Positions 17,037 to 25,856 of a stretch of 64,000 bases of DNA are shown here, in pieces. The notes beneath the pieces are model-generated. The model did no database searches. It saw nothing but the letters and a program-made list of their open reading frames with translations, and was not told where the DNA came from. Position 1 is the first letter of the stretch. The number at the start of each line of letters is the position of its first letter. This DNA comes from Anaerocolumna xylanovorans DSM 12503 (GTDB taxonomy: Bacteria; Bacillota; Clostridia; Lachnospirales; Lachnospiraceae), in assembly GCF_900143645.1 (NCBI RefSeq), contig NZ_FRFD01000003.1, positions 372,001 to 436,000 of the forward strand, written 5' to 3'. The position numbers were made by a program, and so were the translations under genes.

Positions 17037-17951
17037 GTGAAAAAGGGCGAACGGAGGATGATAATTGCTTTTGTACTTCCTGTTGTAATCGTATATCTGA
17101 TTTTCTATCTTTATCCAACAATACGTACTGTATATATGTCCTTTTTTAAGACCGGTGCCCTGTCCAGTGCAGCCAGTACATGGAACTTTGTTGGCTTTGA
17201 CAATTATACTACCTTATTAAAAAAATCACTCTATATAACATCATTTTTGAATGTCCTAAAGATCCTTATCATTGGTGGAATCATTGTGTTTACCATTGCG
17301 TTGTACTTTGCGGTAATCATGCAGGAAAAGTTTAGAGGAAGAAATTTCTTAAAGGCTGTTATCTATCTGCCCAATATTATTACTCCCATCGCTCTCGTAG
17401 TTATGTGGACACAATATATTTTCAGCAGTAATTTTGGATTACTGAAAAAAATATTTACCGCACTGGGTCTGGAACGATTAGCGGATATACCATGGACGAA
17501 TCCCCAGTACAGCTTCTGGGCAATGTTAATTGCTTTCTGTTTTGGTTCCGTCGGCTATTATATGATAATTTACATGGCTGCCATGGAACAGATTCCGAGA
17601 GATTATTATGAATGTGCATCTCTTGAGGGGGCTAATAAAATGAAGCAATTTTGGGGAATAACATTGCCGCTGCTAAAGGAGACAACAAAAACTTGCCTGA
17701 TATTCTGGGCAGGAGGTGCAATTAATTTCTTCACATGGTCACGGGTATTCAGTGCGAATCCGTTAAATGAAGGTACACTCGTTCCTGCCAGCTATATGTA
17801 TACCTTAGCATTCGGTTCTGCCCATGCAGTGGGTTCCGGATCACTGGAGGTAGGTCAGGCTACGGCAATCGGTGTCATGCTGACTTTGTGTATTTTGGCT
17901 GTTTATGCGATAGTATACAAGGTCTTTGGTAAAGAAAAATATGAATATTAA
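17037..17951 (+). CDS. Sugar ABC transporter permease (MalF/UgpA type)
   Basis: Integral membrane subunit of 304 residues with six predicted helices and the EAA loop at YYECASLEGANKMKQFWGITLPLL, which contacts the ATPase. The reading frame extends upstream to a TTG at 16983, but AGGAGG at 17023-17028 is 8 bases from GTG 17037, which I take as the start (VKKGERRMIIAFVLP). It is partnered with the permease 11 bases downstream and the lipoprotein upstream as one carbohydrate importer. Confidence 0.92.
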   Translation: MKKGERRMIIAFVLPVVIVYLIFYLYPTIRTVYMSFFKTGALSSAASTWNFVGFDNYTTLLKKSLYITSFLNVLKILIIGGIIVFTIALYFAVIMQEKFRGRNFLKAVIYLPNIITPIALVVMWTQYIFSSNFGLLKKIFTALGLERLADIPWTNPQYSFWAMLIAFCFGSVGYYMIIYMAAMEQIPRDYYECASLEGANKMKQFWGITLPLLKETTKTCLIFWAGGAINFFTWSRVFSANPLNEGTLVPASYMYTLAFGSAHAVGSGSLEVGQATAIGVMLTLCILAVYAIVYKVFGKEKYEY

Positions 17952-17962
17952 GGAGGTGCGCT

Positions 17963-18814
17963 ATGAAAACATGGAAAAAAAAGCTGGAAGAATTAAAAAT
18001 ATTACATAGAATAGGCAGGCTAAACCTGATTTTATGGGTGATTTTTACCATCGTAGCAATCGGTTGGGTATTTTGCGCATCCTTCAGTACATCGAAAGAA
18101 ATCTTCTCTGACAAGGTATTGGCTTCAGGATTTCATCTTAATAATTATGTAAGAGTAATGAAGACTTATAACATTGCCAAATATTTTATGAATAGCTTAA
18201 TCTATACAGGCTTTGCCTGTGTCGGTGTCATAGTATTGATAGCACCCGCATCCTATGTACTGGCAAATTATGCATTCAAAGGAAGAAATATAATACGGAG
18301 TGCATACATATCCACCATGGGTATTCCTGGAATAATGTTAATGATTCCGTTATTCATGATCATCAGTAAATTGGGACTGAATAAAACACCGGTAGCAATT
18401 ATACTGATTTATGTTTGTACCAGTGCTCCTTTCACGATCTTTTATCTTCTAAGTTTCTTTTCTACGATTCCGAAAAGTATACAGGAGGCAGCTTTAATTG
18501 ACGGGTGTTCCCATATCAAAGCTTTTTGGAGGACGATATTTCCTCTGGCACAGCCTGGTCTGATCACTGTAACCATATTTAACTTTATATCACTTTGGAA
18601 TGAGTATATGTGGGCTTTGGTTTTTGTAAATACGGACAGGAGAAGGACCTTATCCTTAGGTTTACAGGCAATTGTTGACGGAATGAAGAATTCCGGTGAT
18701 TGGGCAGGATTATTTGCGGCAGTCGTTATCGTATTTGTACCGACCTTTATCCTTTATATCCTCTTATCCGAGAAGATTATGAGCGGAATTACCGGCGGTG
18801 CAGTAAAGGGTTAA
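17963..18814 (+). CDS. Sugar ABC transporter permease (MalG/UgpE type)
   Basis: Second membrane subunit of 283 residues. Six helices are predicted, and the EAA motif reads SIQEAALIDGCSHIKAFWR followed by IFPLAQPGL, typical of the MalG branch. AAGGAGGTG sits 6 bases before the ATG. It ends 26 bases before the DUF4091 gene, so binding protein, both permeases and the putative glycoside hydrolase are probably co-transcribed. Confidence 0.92.
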   Translation: MKTWKKKLEELKILHRIGRLNLILWVIFTIVAIGWVFCASFSTSKEIFSDKVLASGFHLNNYVRVMKTYNIAKYFMNSLIYTGFACVGVIVLIAPASYVLANYAFKGRNIIRSAYISTMGIPGIMLMIPLFMIISKLGLNKTPVAIILIYVCTSAPFTIFYLLSFFSTIPKSIQEAALIDGCSHIKAFWRTIFPLAQPGLITVTIFNFISLWNEYMWALVFVNTDRRRTLSLGLQAIVDGMKNSGDWAGLFAAVVIVFVPTFILYILLSEKIMSGITGGAVKG

Positions 18815-18840
18815 TTTATACGGAGGAGTGGAAGAACATA

Positions 18841-20496
18841 ATGGATTTAATTCAGTTGGAATTAGTAAGTTCTCTTGAGAAGATATTCCCGGAGGCAGGC
18901 CCTAAGGCAACCATGGATTCTGTGATATTATCCGCGTTGCAGGGAGAAACAATATCCTTTCAGGTTGCGTGTTTTTATGACGGAAAGGAAAATAAATACG
19001 TTCAGATAAAGGTAAGTTCACCAATTTCCAGATACATTAGGCTGCGGGAGGTAATCTTAGTACCCTCTTCTTTCCCCTGCTACAAAGAAACGGATGACGG
19101 CTATCTGCGCAAGACCCCGGGAATGTACCCGGATATTTTAAGAGACCGTAAGAATAACCGTATGAAATTAGTGGCAGGTCAATGGCGCAGCTTGTGGGTG
19201 GATGTAGAGACAACCAGGGAAATTCATTCAGGCCGTTATCCGGTTACTTTAGAATTCACCAGTGAGGATGGGAAAGAATCAAATAAGATTTCTACAGAAT
19301 TGAATATGATAGGAGAAGAGCTGCCTCCTCTGCATATTAAGAATACAAGATGGTTTCACGCTGATTGTCTTGCTGATTACTATCATGTTCCGGTTTTCTC
19401 AGAGGAACATTTTCAGATTATAGAGAATTTTATTGAAACAGCTGCCAAAAGAGATATCAATATGATATTGGTACCACAATTTACACCACCGCTGGATACC
19501 GCTGTCGGTGGTGAACGAACCACGCTTCAACTAATCGATATTCATGTGAACAATGGAAATTACGAATTTGATTTTACAAATCTAAAGCGATTTATTCAGA
19601 TATGCCTTACCAAAGGAATACAGTATCTTGAAATGTCACATCTATTTACACAATGGGGAGCAAGGTCAGCACCTAAAATAATGGCCACTGTCGATGGGGT
19701 ATATCAAAGAATCTTCGGCTGGGATACCACCTCCAATGGACCAGCGTATGAAACGTTTCTGTCCTGCTATCTTCCGCAATTAACGGGGCAACTGAAATTA
19801 TTGGGAGTTGATAAAATCACATATTTTCATATTTCGGATGAACCGCATTTGGAGCATCTTGAAACCTATCAGCATGCAGCCTCACTGGTAAAGCCATATC
19901 TGGAGGGATTTCAGATAATTGATGCAATGTCCAATGTTCAGTTCTATGAATTAGGGCTGACACAGCAGCCAATCTGTGCAATTGATGCAATTGAACCCTT
20001 TCTGGATAAGCAGGTTCCGATGCTCTGGGGATATTATTGCTGTGATCAAAAGATAACGGTATCAAACTGCTTTATGTCGATGAAGTCTTCCAGAGCAAGG
20101 GTATATGGCTTACAGACCTACTTATTTGATTTGACGGGCTTCTTACACTGGGCATTTAATTTTTATAATACCCAATTTTCAATAGATCATATCAATCCAT
20201 ACGAGGTTACGGATGCCGGAGATAGTTTTCCTTCTGGTGATGCTTTTGTCGTTTATCCCGGCAAAGATTTTAAACCGGAAGAATCCCTGCGGCTTATGGT
20301 ATTGTACGAAGCGATGACAGATCTTAGAGCCTTGAAATTACTGGAGTCCTTATCAAGTAAGGAATATGTGAAGGATATTATTGAACGAGAGGCAGGGTAT
20401 CGTATTACCTTTAAGAAGTATCCTCTAAGCAGCTCCTTTTATATTAACTTAAGAAATAAAATCAATCAGGAAATAGAGAACACTCGAACTTTTTGA
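18841..20496 (+). CDS. DUF4091 / GH123-like protein
   Basis: Protein of 552 residues without a signal peptide, so probably cytoplasmic. The middle forms a TIM-barrel-like region containing YFHISDEPHLEHLE. The Asp-Glu pair in SDEP is at the position of the catalytic residues in GH123 beta-N-acetylgalactosaminidases, which use substrate-assisted catalysis. The C-terminus shows the DUF4091 pattern (LHWAFNFYN, then SFPSGDAFVVYPG and SLRLMVLYEAMTDLRALKLLE). The frame is open upstream into the permease gene. I choose ATG 18841, with GGAGGAG at 18822-18828. The operon context suggests that it hydrolyses the imported oligosaccharide; the specific sugar is unknown. Confidence 0.8.
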   Translation: MDLIQLELVSSLEKIFPEAGPKATMDSVILSALQGETISFQVACFYDGKENKYVQIKVSSPISRYIRLREVILVPSSFPCYKETDDGYLRKTPGMYPDILRDRKNNRMKLVAGQWRSLWVDVETTREIHSGRYPVTLEFTSEDGKESNKISTELNMIGEELPPLHIKNTRWFHADCLADYYHVPVFSEEHFQIIENFIETAAKRDINMILVPQFTPPLDTAVGGERTTLQLIDIHVNNGNYEFDFTNLKRFIQICLTKGIQYLEMSHLFTQWGARSAPKIMATVDGVYQRIFGWDTTSNGPAYETFLSCYLPQLTGQLKLLGVDKITYFHISDEPHLEHLETYQHAASLVKPYLEGFQIIDAMSNVQFYELGLTQQPICAIDAIEPFLDKQVPMLWGYYCCDQKITVSNCFMSMKSSRARVYGLQTYLFDLTGFLHWAFNFYNTQFSIDHINPYEVTDAGDSFPSGDAFVVYPGKDFKPEESLRLMVLYEAMTDLRALKLLESLSSKEYVKDIIEREAGYRITFKKYPLSSSFYINLRNKINQEIENTRTF

Positions 20497-20562
20497 AATA
20501 TTCCACACAAATAAGACTATGTAGCGAAGGTTATTGAAACATTTAAGGTCAGGGGGATTTTC

Positions 20563-21672
20563 ATGAAAAGATCCAAAAACTTAAGCATAGTAAAAAAACA
20601 TTATTTGTTTAACAAGGGAAAAAGATTATTTTTAATACTTTTGGTTATAGTAGCAGCTTTATTGTCTTTATTTATAACTTGCAGAATGGCATCCGGAAAA
20701 AATGATTTTTCAATCGTGGCAAAAGTAAACGGTGAAAATATATATTTGAGGGAATACAAGCAAAGGTTATATGGCGTACGCGCAAATGTCTATGATTATT
20801 TTAACAAGAAATATAATGCAAATGACAGTAAGAGTTTTTGGAACAAAAGTTATGGTGGAGAGGTTCCTATTGAAGCGGCACGTAAGAAAGCGCTTGACGA
20901 ATGTATTCAGATAAAAGTACAACAAATTTTACTTAAGGACAAAGGTATTCAAGAGGATATTAGCTATAAAACCTTTCTGAAAGGTTTGGATGAGGAAAAT
21001 AAGGCCAGAAAAGAAGCAGTCAAAAATCAAAGAGTAATATTTGGTCCACTGCAATTTGGTGAAAAAGAATATTTTGAATATCAATTTAGTCAAATGATTA
21101 TAGGGCTTAAGGAAAAAATGGGGGAAGATGATTTCAAAATAGACGATAATGATGAGAAAGCCCTTTATGACCAAATAAAAAATGAGGATTTCAAAAATCC
21201 CGATTCGGTAAAAGTGGAGAGAATCATCATACCGTATGCACAAATGAATGGGGTTGTTGATGAATCCAAGAAACAGGATGCTAAGCTAAGAATTGATAAA
21301 ATAAAACAAATGCTGGATAGTGGTGAAAATTTTGAGAAGCTTGCAAAACTTAATAATCCGGATAATTCTTTAGAGACAAAAATCTTTGACAGCAGTACTG
21401 CCAAGACCGATGAGTTAACTCCTAAATTGTTGGAATGTGCCGGTAAACTAGCTGTAGGAGAAATCAGTAATGTTTTTGATGAGAATAATATTTATTCTAT
21501 TATAAAATGTGTTGAACATAAGAATATGGGGGTTAAATCCTTTGGAGAAGTAAAAGAGGCTATCCGCCAAATGTTGATTGAGAAAGCTTACAATGAGTAT
21601 ATTAATAAATTGGTAAAGAATGCTAAAGTAGAAGTGAACCAGGAAATTTACAGTCATATTTTTATTGATTGA
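20563..21672 (+). CDS. Membrane-anchored PpiC/SurA-like peptidyl-prolyl isomerase
   Basis: Extracytoplasmic foldase-like protein of 369 residues. A signal-anchor helix (FLILLVIVAALLSLFITC) is followed by a SurA N-terminal-type helical domain (VAKVNGENIYLREYKQRLYG) and a parvulin-like region near residues 200-330 (VKVERIIIPYA, GENFEKLAKLNNPDN, GEISNVFDENNIYSIIKC). The Cys at the end of the helix could be a lipid-attachment site, but the preceding residues (FIT-C) fit the lipobox poorly. The next sizeable gene encodes a large secreted beta-helix protein that such a foldase could assist. AGGGGG precedes the ATG. Confidence 0.8.
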   Translation: MKRSKNLSIVKKHYLFNKGKRLFLILLVIVAALLSLFITCRMASGKNDFSIVAKVNGENIYLREYKQRLYGVRANVYDYFNKKYNANDSKSFWNKSYGGEVPIEAARKKALDECIQIKVQQILLKDKGIQEDISYKTFLKGLDEENKARKEAVKNQRVIFGPLQFGEKEYFEYQFSQMIIGLKEKMGEDDFKIDDNDEKALYDQIKNEDFKNPDSVKVERIIIPYAQMNGVVDESKKQDAKLRIDKIKQMLDSGENFEKLAKLNNPDNSLETKIFDSSTAKTDELTPKLLECAGKLAVGEISNVFDENNIYSIIKCVEHKNMGVKSFGEVKEAIRQMLIEKAYNEYINKLVKNAKVEVNQEIYSHIFID

Positions 21673-21748
21673 GTTATTGGAATGTCATAAATCTTTAATG
21701 ATTCAAACACCTTAGAATTTTATACCGAATAAACAAAGGTGGGGTAGC

Positions 21749-21850
21749 ATGATGCCAATGAAAAAGTCATTTCTTAGAGAAGTTATAATGGATCCATTAA
21801 GGGTTTGGAGGAGCTTTTCAAGAAATAATACTTTTTACTGGCTTTATTAA
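21749..21850 (+). CDS. Small hypothetical ORF, 33 aa
   Basis: Begins MMPMKKSFLREVIMDPLR and ends in an aromatic tail FYWLY. AAGGTGGGG lies about 7 bases upstream. It sits alone in the 220-base gap between the foldase and the beta-helix gene. I do not recognise it. It may be a real small protein or the start of a decayed gene. Confidence 0.3.
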   Translation: MMPMKKSFLREVIMDPLRVWRSFSRNNTFYWLY

Positions 21851-21891
21851 ATCCTTCCTTTATTTATAAAAAAACTCAAGGAGGCCAAAGT

Positions 21892-24108
21892 ATGTTAAAA
21901 AGTGTATTAAAAAAACCAGTATCCCTACTTCTGGTATGCACAATGCTTGCATTTTTGTTTGCAGGCATGCCAAGAATCTCATTCGCTGCAGGGGGAGCTA
22001 CTTATTATGTAGACTCGGTCAGCGGAAATGACAGCAACAATGGAACGAGTTCGTCGACACCTTGGAAGACTGTTAGTAAGGTAAATGCAAAGACTTTCGC
22101 TGCTGGAGATAAAATCTTATTCAAGGCAGGCAGTGTATTTAATGGGCAGCTCTATCCGCTTGGATCTGGAGCAGCCGGTAGTCCAATTGTAATCGATATG
22201 TATGGTACAGGAAGTAAACCGATAATAAACGGTGGTGGAGTATTAGGCGGGGCAGTCAAGCTATACAACCAATCCTACTGGGAAATAAACAACCTTGAAG
22301 TCACAAACACGGCGGCATCGCCTGCTCTTGATTTGGTTGGTATAAAGGTATTCGGAACTTCAACACAAAATCATATCTATATCCAAAACTGTGACATACA
22401 TGATGTTAACGGTCCTTCAACGGGAACAACAAACTTTCCCAGGAATGATACAAAAAAAACCGGTGGTATTGATATGCAAGGCTGTATAATTAACGATGTA
22501 TTAATACAGAACAACACCATACATAAGGTTGACCGCACAGGTATAAACGCAATTGATAAAGTAGCAGAAGGAAGTTGCACAGGTGTCATTATAAGAAATA
22601 ATACCTTATATGATATAGGTGGGGACGGAATAATCTTTCTTGGGGCAAGCAATGGACTGGTTGAAAGGAACGTATGCTGGAATGCCGTAGCAAGATCAGC
22701 AGATGCAAATGCCGGCATTTGGCCATATGCTTCTGATAATACAGTATTCCAATATAATGAATGCTATAATCTGGCACTTGGAAACGAGAGTAATACAAAG
22801 GATTCCATGGCTTGGGACTTTGATGCGGAATGTACAGGCACAATATATCAGTATAACTATAGTCATAACAACATAGGTGGAGCAGTAATGACCTGTAGTG
22901 ATAACAATTACGACGAATATGCAAAAAATGGAATCTTCAGATACAACATTAGCCAGAATGACAAGACCAGGATTGTTCGTTTAGCAGGACAGTCAGTCAA
23001 TTTCTCTTTTTATAACAACACTTTCTACTCAAATACAGGAAACCCATATGTTATCAAGGTTGATACATATGGCGGAATACCTGATAAGAATTATTTCTAT
23101 AATAATATTTTTTACATCCAGAATAATACACAGGGATATGATATTGCCGCAGGAACAAACAAAGTGTTTGACTATAACGTATTCTACGGTGTACATCCCA
23201 CCGGAGAGCCGACCGATGCTCACAAGCTTACTTCTGACCCATTATTGGTAAATCCGGGGACCGGTGGAAACGGATTAACTACTGTTAATGGATACAAACT
23301 TCAATCAGGCTCCCCTTGTATAAACTCCGGTATGACGATTTCAAACAACGGTGGAAAGGACTATTGGGGTACTTCAGTTCCACAAGGTTCGGTTACAGAC
23401 AGAGGGGCGTGTGAATACACCGGAACACTGACGATTCCGGAGGTACCTGCAGGTCTGAATGCAACAGCAGCTGGCACATCCCAGATAAATGTAACCTGGA
23501 ATTCATCATCTGGAGCAAGCAGCTACGACCTTAAGGTAGATGGTGTAATAGTGACAGGAGTAACAAGTCCGTACGCACATACCGGACTTTCAGCAAACAC
23601 AGCTCATACTTACGCGGTAAGAGCGGTTAACAGTGCAGGTACAAGTGCTTGGTCGTCCATAGTAAGTGCCACTACACAATCCGGTAGCGAAATCAATCTG
23701 GTAAAAAACGGAAACTTTGAAGATGCTGCAAACCTTAATTATTGGACAAATGCATCTACTGGTACTGCCACAGCGACTGTAGTAACCGATAGTGGAAGTA
23801 AAGCGGCAAAACTTACCGCTACAAGCTCTGATACTGCAAGAATTGAACAGGTAGTTACAGGGCTGACTGCAAATAAGACATATACTTTAACAGTATCAGT
23901 AAAAACCGATACAGGTATATATGGCTATGTTGGAGTACAGGATTTCGGCGGAACTTTGATAGAAAAAGGTGGAACAAGCAGTAGTGGATACACAACCTAT
24001 ACCATAACTTTTATTACCGGCACTACGAATACGACTGCTAAAATATACCTCCACGCGTGGAAGCAGCAGAGTGGTTCAGTGTATTTCGATAATGTATCCA
24101 TTAAATAA
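21892..24108 (+). CDS. Secreted right-handed beta-helix protein with FN3 and carbohydrate-binding domain
   Basis: Secreted protein of 738 residues. The signal peptide ends near SFAAGGA (~35). Residues ~38-80 (YYVDSVSGNDSNNGTSSSTPWKT) are the N-cap typical of polysaccharide-lyase-like parallel beta-helix enzymes. The helix runs to ~510, with repeated Asn-rich rungs such as IIRNNTLYDIGGDGI. An FN3 domain (PEVPAGLNATAAGTSQINVTW) follows at ~515-600. The C-terminal ~130 residues are a jelly-roll carbohydrate-binding module (NLVKNGNFEDAANLNYW ... VYFDNVSIK). It probably binds and degrades a plant or microbial polysaccharide. No catalytic residues can be assigned by eye. AAGGAGG precedes the ATG. 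Confidence 0.85.
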   Translation: MLKSVLKKPVSLLLVCTMLAFLFAGMPRISFAAGGATYYVDSVSGNDSNNGTSSSTPWKTVSKVNAKTFAAGDKILFKAGSVFNGQLYPLGSGAAGSPIVIDMYGTGSKPIINGGGVLGGAVKLYNQSYWEINNLEVTNTAASPALDLVGIKVFGTSTQNHIYIQNCDIHDVNGPSTGTTNFPRNDTKKTGGIDMQGCIINDVLIQNNTIHKVDRTGINAIDKVAEGSCTGVIIRNNTLYDIGGDGIIFLGASNGLVERNVCWNAVARSADANAGIWPYASDNTVFQYNECYNLALGNESNTKDSMAWDFDAECTGTIYQYNYSHNNIGGAVMTCSDNNYDEYAKNGIFRYNISQNDKTRIVRLAGQSVNFSFYNNTFYSNTGNPYVIKVDTYGGIPDKNYFYNNIFYIQNNTQGYDIAAGTNKVFDYNVFYGVHPTGEPTDAHKLTSDPLLVNPGTGGNGLTTVNGYKLQSGSPCINSGMTISNNGGKDYWGTSVPQGSVTDRGACEYTGTLTIPEVPAGLNATAAGTSQINVTWNSSSGASSYDLKVDGVIVTGVTSPYAHTGLSANTAHTYAVRAVNSAGTSAWSSIVSATTQSGSEINLVKNGNFEDAANLNYWTNASTGTATATVVTDSGSKAAKLTATSSDTARIEQVVTGLTANKTYTLTVSVKTDTGIYGYVGVQDFGGTLIEKGGTSSSGYTTYTITFITGTTNTTAKIYLHAWKQQSGSVYFDNVSIK

Positions 24109-24186
24109 GCAAAGATAAATTTATAGGTAAGCGCAGCCAGATTTTAGAGTTGTTTCTTAAATGTCAAATAAAAGTAGTATATAATA

Positions 24187-24231
24187 AAAGCCGAAAAGTT
24201 GATTGATATATAATAATTACTTTTCGGCTTT
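24187..24231 (+). terminator. Rho-independent terminator of the beta-helix gene
   Basis: Stem AAAGCCGAAAAGT (24187-24199) with ACTTTTCGGCTTT (24219-24231), 19-base loop, short T tail. Lies 79 bases past the stop codon. Confidence 0.7.
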
Positions 24232-24238
24232 GCAATCC

Positions 24239-24363
24239 TGTATATATGGGCTATGCAATTCGGCAGAGGATCATATAACCTGTGAAGACATGGTCAAATG
24301 CGCTGATGAAGCTCTTTATAGAGCAAAGTAGAATGAAAGTGCAAAAAACAGGGTCAAAAAATC
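24239..24363 (+). pseudogene. Remnant of a GGDEF (diguanylate cyclase) domain C-terminus
   Basis: One frame reads EDMVKCADEALYRAK, then a TAG stop, then NESAKNRV. This matches the C-terminal helix of GGDEF domains (l-v-k-x-AD-x-ALY-x-AK-x-x-G-x-N-x-V) with a nonsense codon at the usual Lys/Gly turn. Upstream, GLCNS is reminiscent of the S-I-G-I-x strand. No start and no GGDEF motif remain. It lies between two hairpins. Confidence 0.55.
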
Positions 24364-24384
24364 ATTTTTTGACCCTGTTTTTTT
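24343..24384. terminator. Strong bidirectional terminator
   Basis: AAAAAACAGGGTCAAAAAA (24343-24361) pairs with a perfect complement ending in T7 at 24384, with a very short loop. It lies between the GGDEF relic and the converging LacI gene and would terminate both strands. Confidence 0.85.
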
Positions 24385-24433
24385 GGCATTTTATAGATAA
24401 CATTTGGAATTTTTCTTGTTGAATATTTAAAGA

Positions 24434-25522
24434 TTAATAAATCTTTTTGTCAAAAGGCTTCCTCATCGTAGATTCCCTGTAAATTGCATCGGTTTGCAGA
24501 TATGTGTTGGTATAAGGAAGGGCTGTATTCTGAATACGGTCCAGTATTTTTTTTGCAGCGATAATTCCCATATCCGTACTGTGGGAATTAACGGTGGTCA
24601 AATGGGGCTCTACCACAATGGAAGCCGGTGCGTTGTCAAAACCGGTTACCAGAACCTGATTCGGAACTTTAATATTCAGATCTTTCAGGCAGGATATCAG
24701 ATTTATGGCCAGGGAGTCATTGGCACAGACAAATAGTTCGGGAAGCGGATCCATAAGCTTTAACTGGGAAAGCAGCCACATTTGATCCCAATATTTAATG
24801 TCTTCTTTATCTATAATACAGGCAGACTTATCCAATGTGAGGTCGCAGTCCTGAAGAGCCATACAGAAGCCGGCCCAGCGTTCGTAAAAACTTAAACAGT
24901 GTGTGTAGGAGCCCACGAAGCCGGCTCGGCTGATTCGGTGTTCCTGAATGAGTTTTTTGACCATGTTTGCAAGCCTGTATTTGCTTTCCATTAATAAAAT
25001 ATCAGCCTTTAGATTGTCTTCTGCCACGGTGTAATAGGAATCAATGAATAATACCGGCTTATTTAAGGAACTAAGCATTTTACAATATTCTCTGTCAAAT
25101 AATTCTACACAAAGAATTGCATCAATATTATTCAAGTCAAAGGTATTCGGCAGCCGCAAATAACGGATATCTGTATCCTGAATGGTAAATAATGAAAGGG
25201 TATAGCCGTATTTGCTGATTTCCTGTTCCATTGTGGTTAATAAGGAAGAACCAATATGCTGTTTATCCGGAAATTTGTGAAAGGTCAGGGCAATGTTGCC
25301 GTGGATATTTGAGGAAGCATTATTCTCTGCTGATGCAGAACTGTTGAAGTCGGACGTCAAACTGGAAAATTGTTTGTAATTCAGCTCTGCCGCTCTTTGC
25401 AGAATCTTCTGTCTGGTCTTTTCTGAAATATTTTCACTGCCGTTTAATGCTTTGGAGACAGTAGTACGTGAAAGCTGCAGGGAATCTGCAATATCCTGTA
25501 TTAAAATTCTTTGTTTAGCCAT
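24434..25522 (-). CDS. LacI-family transcriptional regulator
   Basis: Repressor of 362 residues. The N-terminal helix-turn-helix is DIADSLQLSRTTVSKALNGSENISEKTRQKIL, followed by the hinge and a periplasmic-binding-protein-like effector domain (~75-345) with FVGSYTHCLSFYERWAGF, LFVCANDSLAINLISCLKDL and VTGFDNAPAS. It is divergent from a carbohydrate ABC and GH32 operon and very likely controls it through sites in the 330-base intergenic region. Effector unknown; a fructose-containing sugar is plausible from context. Confidence 0.93.
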   Translation of the reverse strand: MAKQRILIQDIADSLQLSRTTVSKALNGSENISEKTRQKILQRAAELNYKQFSSLTSDFNSSASAENNASSNIHGNIALTFHKFPDKQHIGSSLLTTMEQEISKYGYTLSLFTIQDTDIRYLRLPNTFDLNNIDAILCVELFDREYCKMLSSLNKPVLFIDSYYTVAEDNLKADILLMESKYRLANMVKKLIQEHRISRAGFVGSYTHCLSFYERWAGFCMALQDCDLTLDKSACIIDKEDIKYWDQMWLLSQLKLMDPLPELFVCANDSLAINLISCLKDLNIKVPNQVLVTGFDNAPASIVVEPHLTTVNSHSTDMGIIAAKKILDRIQNTALPYTNTYLQTDAIYRESTMRKPFDKKIY

Positions 25523-25712
25523 GGTGTTAAAGCCCTCCCCTATATATCATTTGTAAATTATTAAACTAGATAGCTTTTTGATTTTTTTATTATATCACAG
25601 AAAAAATGTATACGCAATAAGTTGACATGTAAAAGTAAATTTTACAAATGTTCAAATTGTATCAATAAAACTAGTGAAAAAACATACAAAATAAATAAAA
25701 TGTAATGTTTGA

Positions 25713-25732
25713 TTTTGTATTAATGTACAAAA
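25713..25732. promoter_or_regulatory. Inverted repeat, candidate operator
   Basis: TTTTGTA (25713-25719) and TACAAAA (25726-25732) form a perfect 7-base inverted repeat 14 bases upstream of the -35 box of the ABC operon promoter. It could bind the divergent LacI protein, though it lacks the central CG typical of that family. The rest of the 25523-25851 gap is AT-rich. Confidence 0.35.
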
Positions 25733-25746
25733 TATACAAAAACAGA

Positions 25747-25774
25747 TTGACAGTTTTTAATGATATGTTAAAAT
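25747..25774 (+). promoter_or_regulatory. Promoter of the ABC/GH32 operon
   Basis: TTGACA (25747-25752), a 16-base spacer and TAAAAT (25769-25774), about 78 bases before the first permease start. Confidence 0.65.
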
Positions 25775-25841
25775 AAAAGTACACATAAGCGATATATGTA
25801 AAAATTAAATTTGAACAAATGTAAAATGTTTGAAGAAAGGT

Positions 25842-25856
25842 ATGTAAGCGGATGCA
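25842..25856 (+). promoter_or_regulatory. Catabolite-responsive element (cre) overlapping the start codon
   Basis: ATGTAAGCGGATGCA fits every fixed position of the degenerate CcpA consensus WTGNAANCGNWNNCW and spans the ATG at 25852. A CcpA roadblock here would link the fructan locus to carbon catabolite control. Pattern match only. Confidence 0.5.

Noticed and set aside
25783..25799. ACATA-N7-TATGT as a LacI operator downstream of the promoter
   Set aside because: Arms of only five AT-rich bases and no symmetry around the central CG; too likely by chance in this region.
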